Part shown: in pieces, positions 5,385 to 5,656 of the stretch | How positions within the stretch are numbered: position 1 is the stretch's first letter | Layout of the letters: every line of letters begins with the position of its first letter | From: Pseudobdellovibrionaceae bacterium | Lineage (GTDB): Bacteria; Bdellovibrionota; Bdellovibrionia; Bdellovibrionales; JAMPXM01 | Length of the DNA stretch: 5,656 bases | Reading direction: 5' to 3' | NCBI GenBank assembly: GCA_016791465.1 | Contig: JAEUWE010000427.1 | Location: 1 to 5,656, forward strand | Notes under the pieces: model-generated | Database searches by the model: none | What the model was told of the DNA's origin: nothing | The model's input: only the letters and a program-made list of their open reading frames with translations | Made by a program: the position numbers and the translations under genes

Positions 5385-5656
5385 AGGGACCTGACGGCGG
5401 CAGCATCCGAGGCGAGACCACCAATCGCAATGAAGAGTGGTCAACCGAGAAAAGCAAAGAGCTTTACGGTATCGGCACTTGGGGCGGTCCCTTTTTTGAT
5501 GTGAACGAAAAGGGCAATGTCCTGGTCACTCCATCGGGCCCCACCGGCCCCTCCGTCGACCTGCTTGAGCTCACGCAGGATCTGCAGGAGCGCGGCATTC
5601 GCGTTCCGATGCTGATTCGCTTTCCAGACATCACAAAAACTCGCGTCGAACTGATG
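5381..5656 (+). CDS. speA: Biosynthetic arginine decarboxylase, N-terminal 92 residues (3' end outside window)
   Basis: This PLP-dependent fold-III enzyme converts arginine to agmatine and CO2, the entry step to putrescine and spermidine in bacteria using the agmatine route. The visible part matches the SpeA N-terminus. After a variable 26-residue lead comes LYGIGTWGGPFFDVNEKGNV (28-47), then VDLLELTQDLQERGIRVPML (59-78) and IRFPDI (79-84), the start of the PLP-barrel domain. The PLP-binding lysine normally lies a few tens of residues further on, outside the window, so catalytic completeness cannot be judged. Full SpeA proteins are about 630-660 residues. The frame is open through the last base. 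It follows leuS by 28 bp with no terminator between, so the two are probably co-transcribed. No promoter is visible in the gap. Confidence 0.93.
   Translation, partial: MKGPDGGSIRGETTNRNEEWSTEKSKELYGIGTWGGPFFDVNEKGNVLVTPSGPTGPSVDLLELTQDLQERGIRVPMLIRFPDITKTRVELM

Noticed and set aside
5080..5457. Minus-strand frame spanning the leuS end and speA start
   Set aside because: It overlaps two well-supported plus-strand genes and shows no domain.

Overview
The window looks like chromosomal DNA of a Bdellovibrio-like bacterium (phylum Bdellovibrionota). The main evidence is the C-terminal half of a TIGR02147/DUF4423 protein, a family known mostly from Bdellovibrio and Fibrobacter. A receiver-GGDEF protein of the type studied in Bdellovibrio, a zinc-less LeuRS and moderately GC-rich coding sequence fit this. 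The assignment is inference from protein families, not a species call. No mobile element, phage gene, CRISPR array, tRNA or rRNA is visible.

Layout. At the left edge (2-382, +) lies the end of the TIGR02147-family gene. It converges on a 72-residue Ala/Pro-rich lipoprotein gene (450-668, -), with a perfect 12-bp terminator hairpin between them at 381-412. Continuing on the minus strand, the CDF metal exporter gene occupies 799-1824 and the receiver-GGDEF response regulator gene 1858-2826. These two are 31-33 bp apart in the order regulator then exporter and are probably co-transcribed. The lipoprotein follows after a 130-bp gap holding two short perfect palindromes. A 123-bp divergent region (2827-2949) separates the regulator from leuS (2950-5352, +). 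leuS is followed after 28 bp by the start of speA, arginine decarboxylase (5381-5656, +), which runs off the right edge.

How the genes work together. The plus-strand pair is housekeeping metabolism: leucine charging of tRNA and the first step of polyamine synthesis. The minus-strand pair joins a phosphorylation-controlled cyclic-dinucleotide synthase to an inner-membrane divalent-metal exporter. The functional tie between them is unproven beyond gene order.

The most interesting signal is in the GGDEF domain. The Asp that contacts guanine in canonical diguanylate cyclases (PleD Asp344) is replaced by Ser (Ser203 here) at exact alignment spacing. This is the hallmark of hybrid promiscuous (Hypr) GGDEF enzymes that make 3',3'-cGAMP, known from Geobacter GacA and Bdellovibrio Bd0367. 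The rest of the active site and the RxxD inhibitory site are intact. Secondary curiosities are a four-cysteine tail on the CDF exporter, a 24-bp tandem duplication in the lipoprotein gene, and a 9-codon arginine-rich mini-ORF overlapping the speA start codon.
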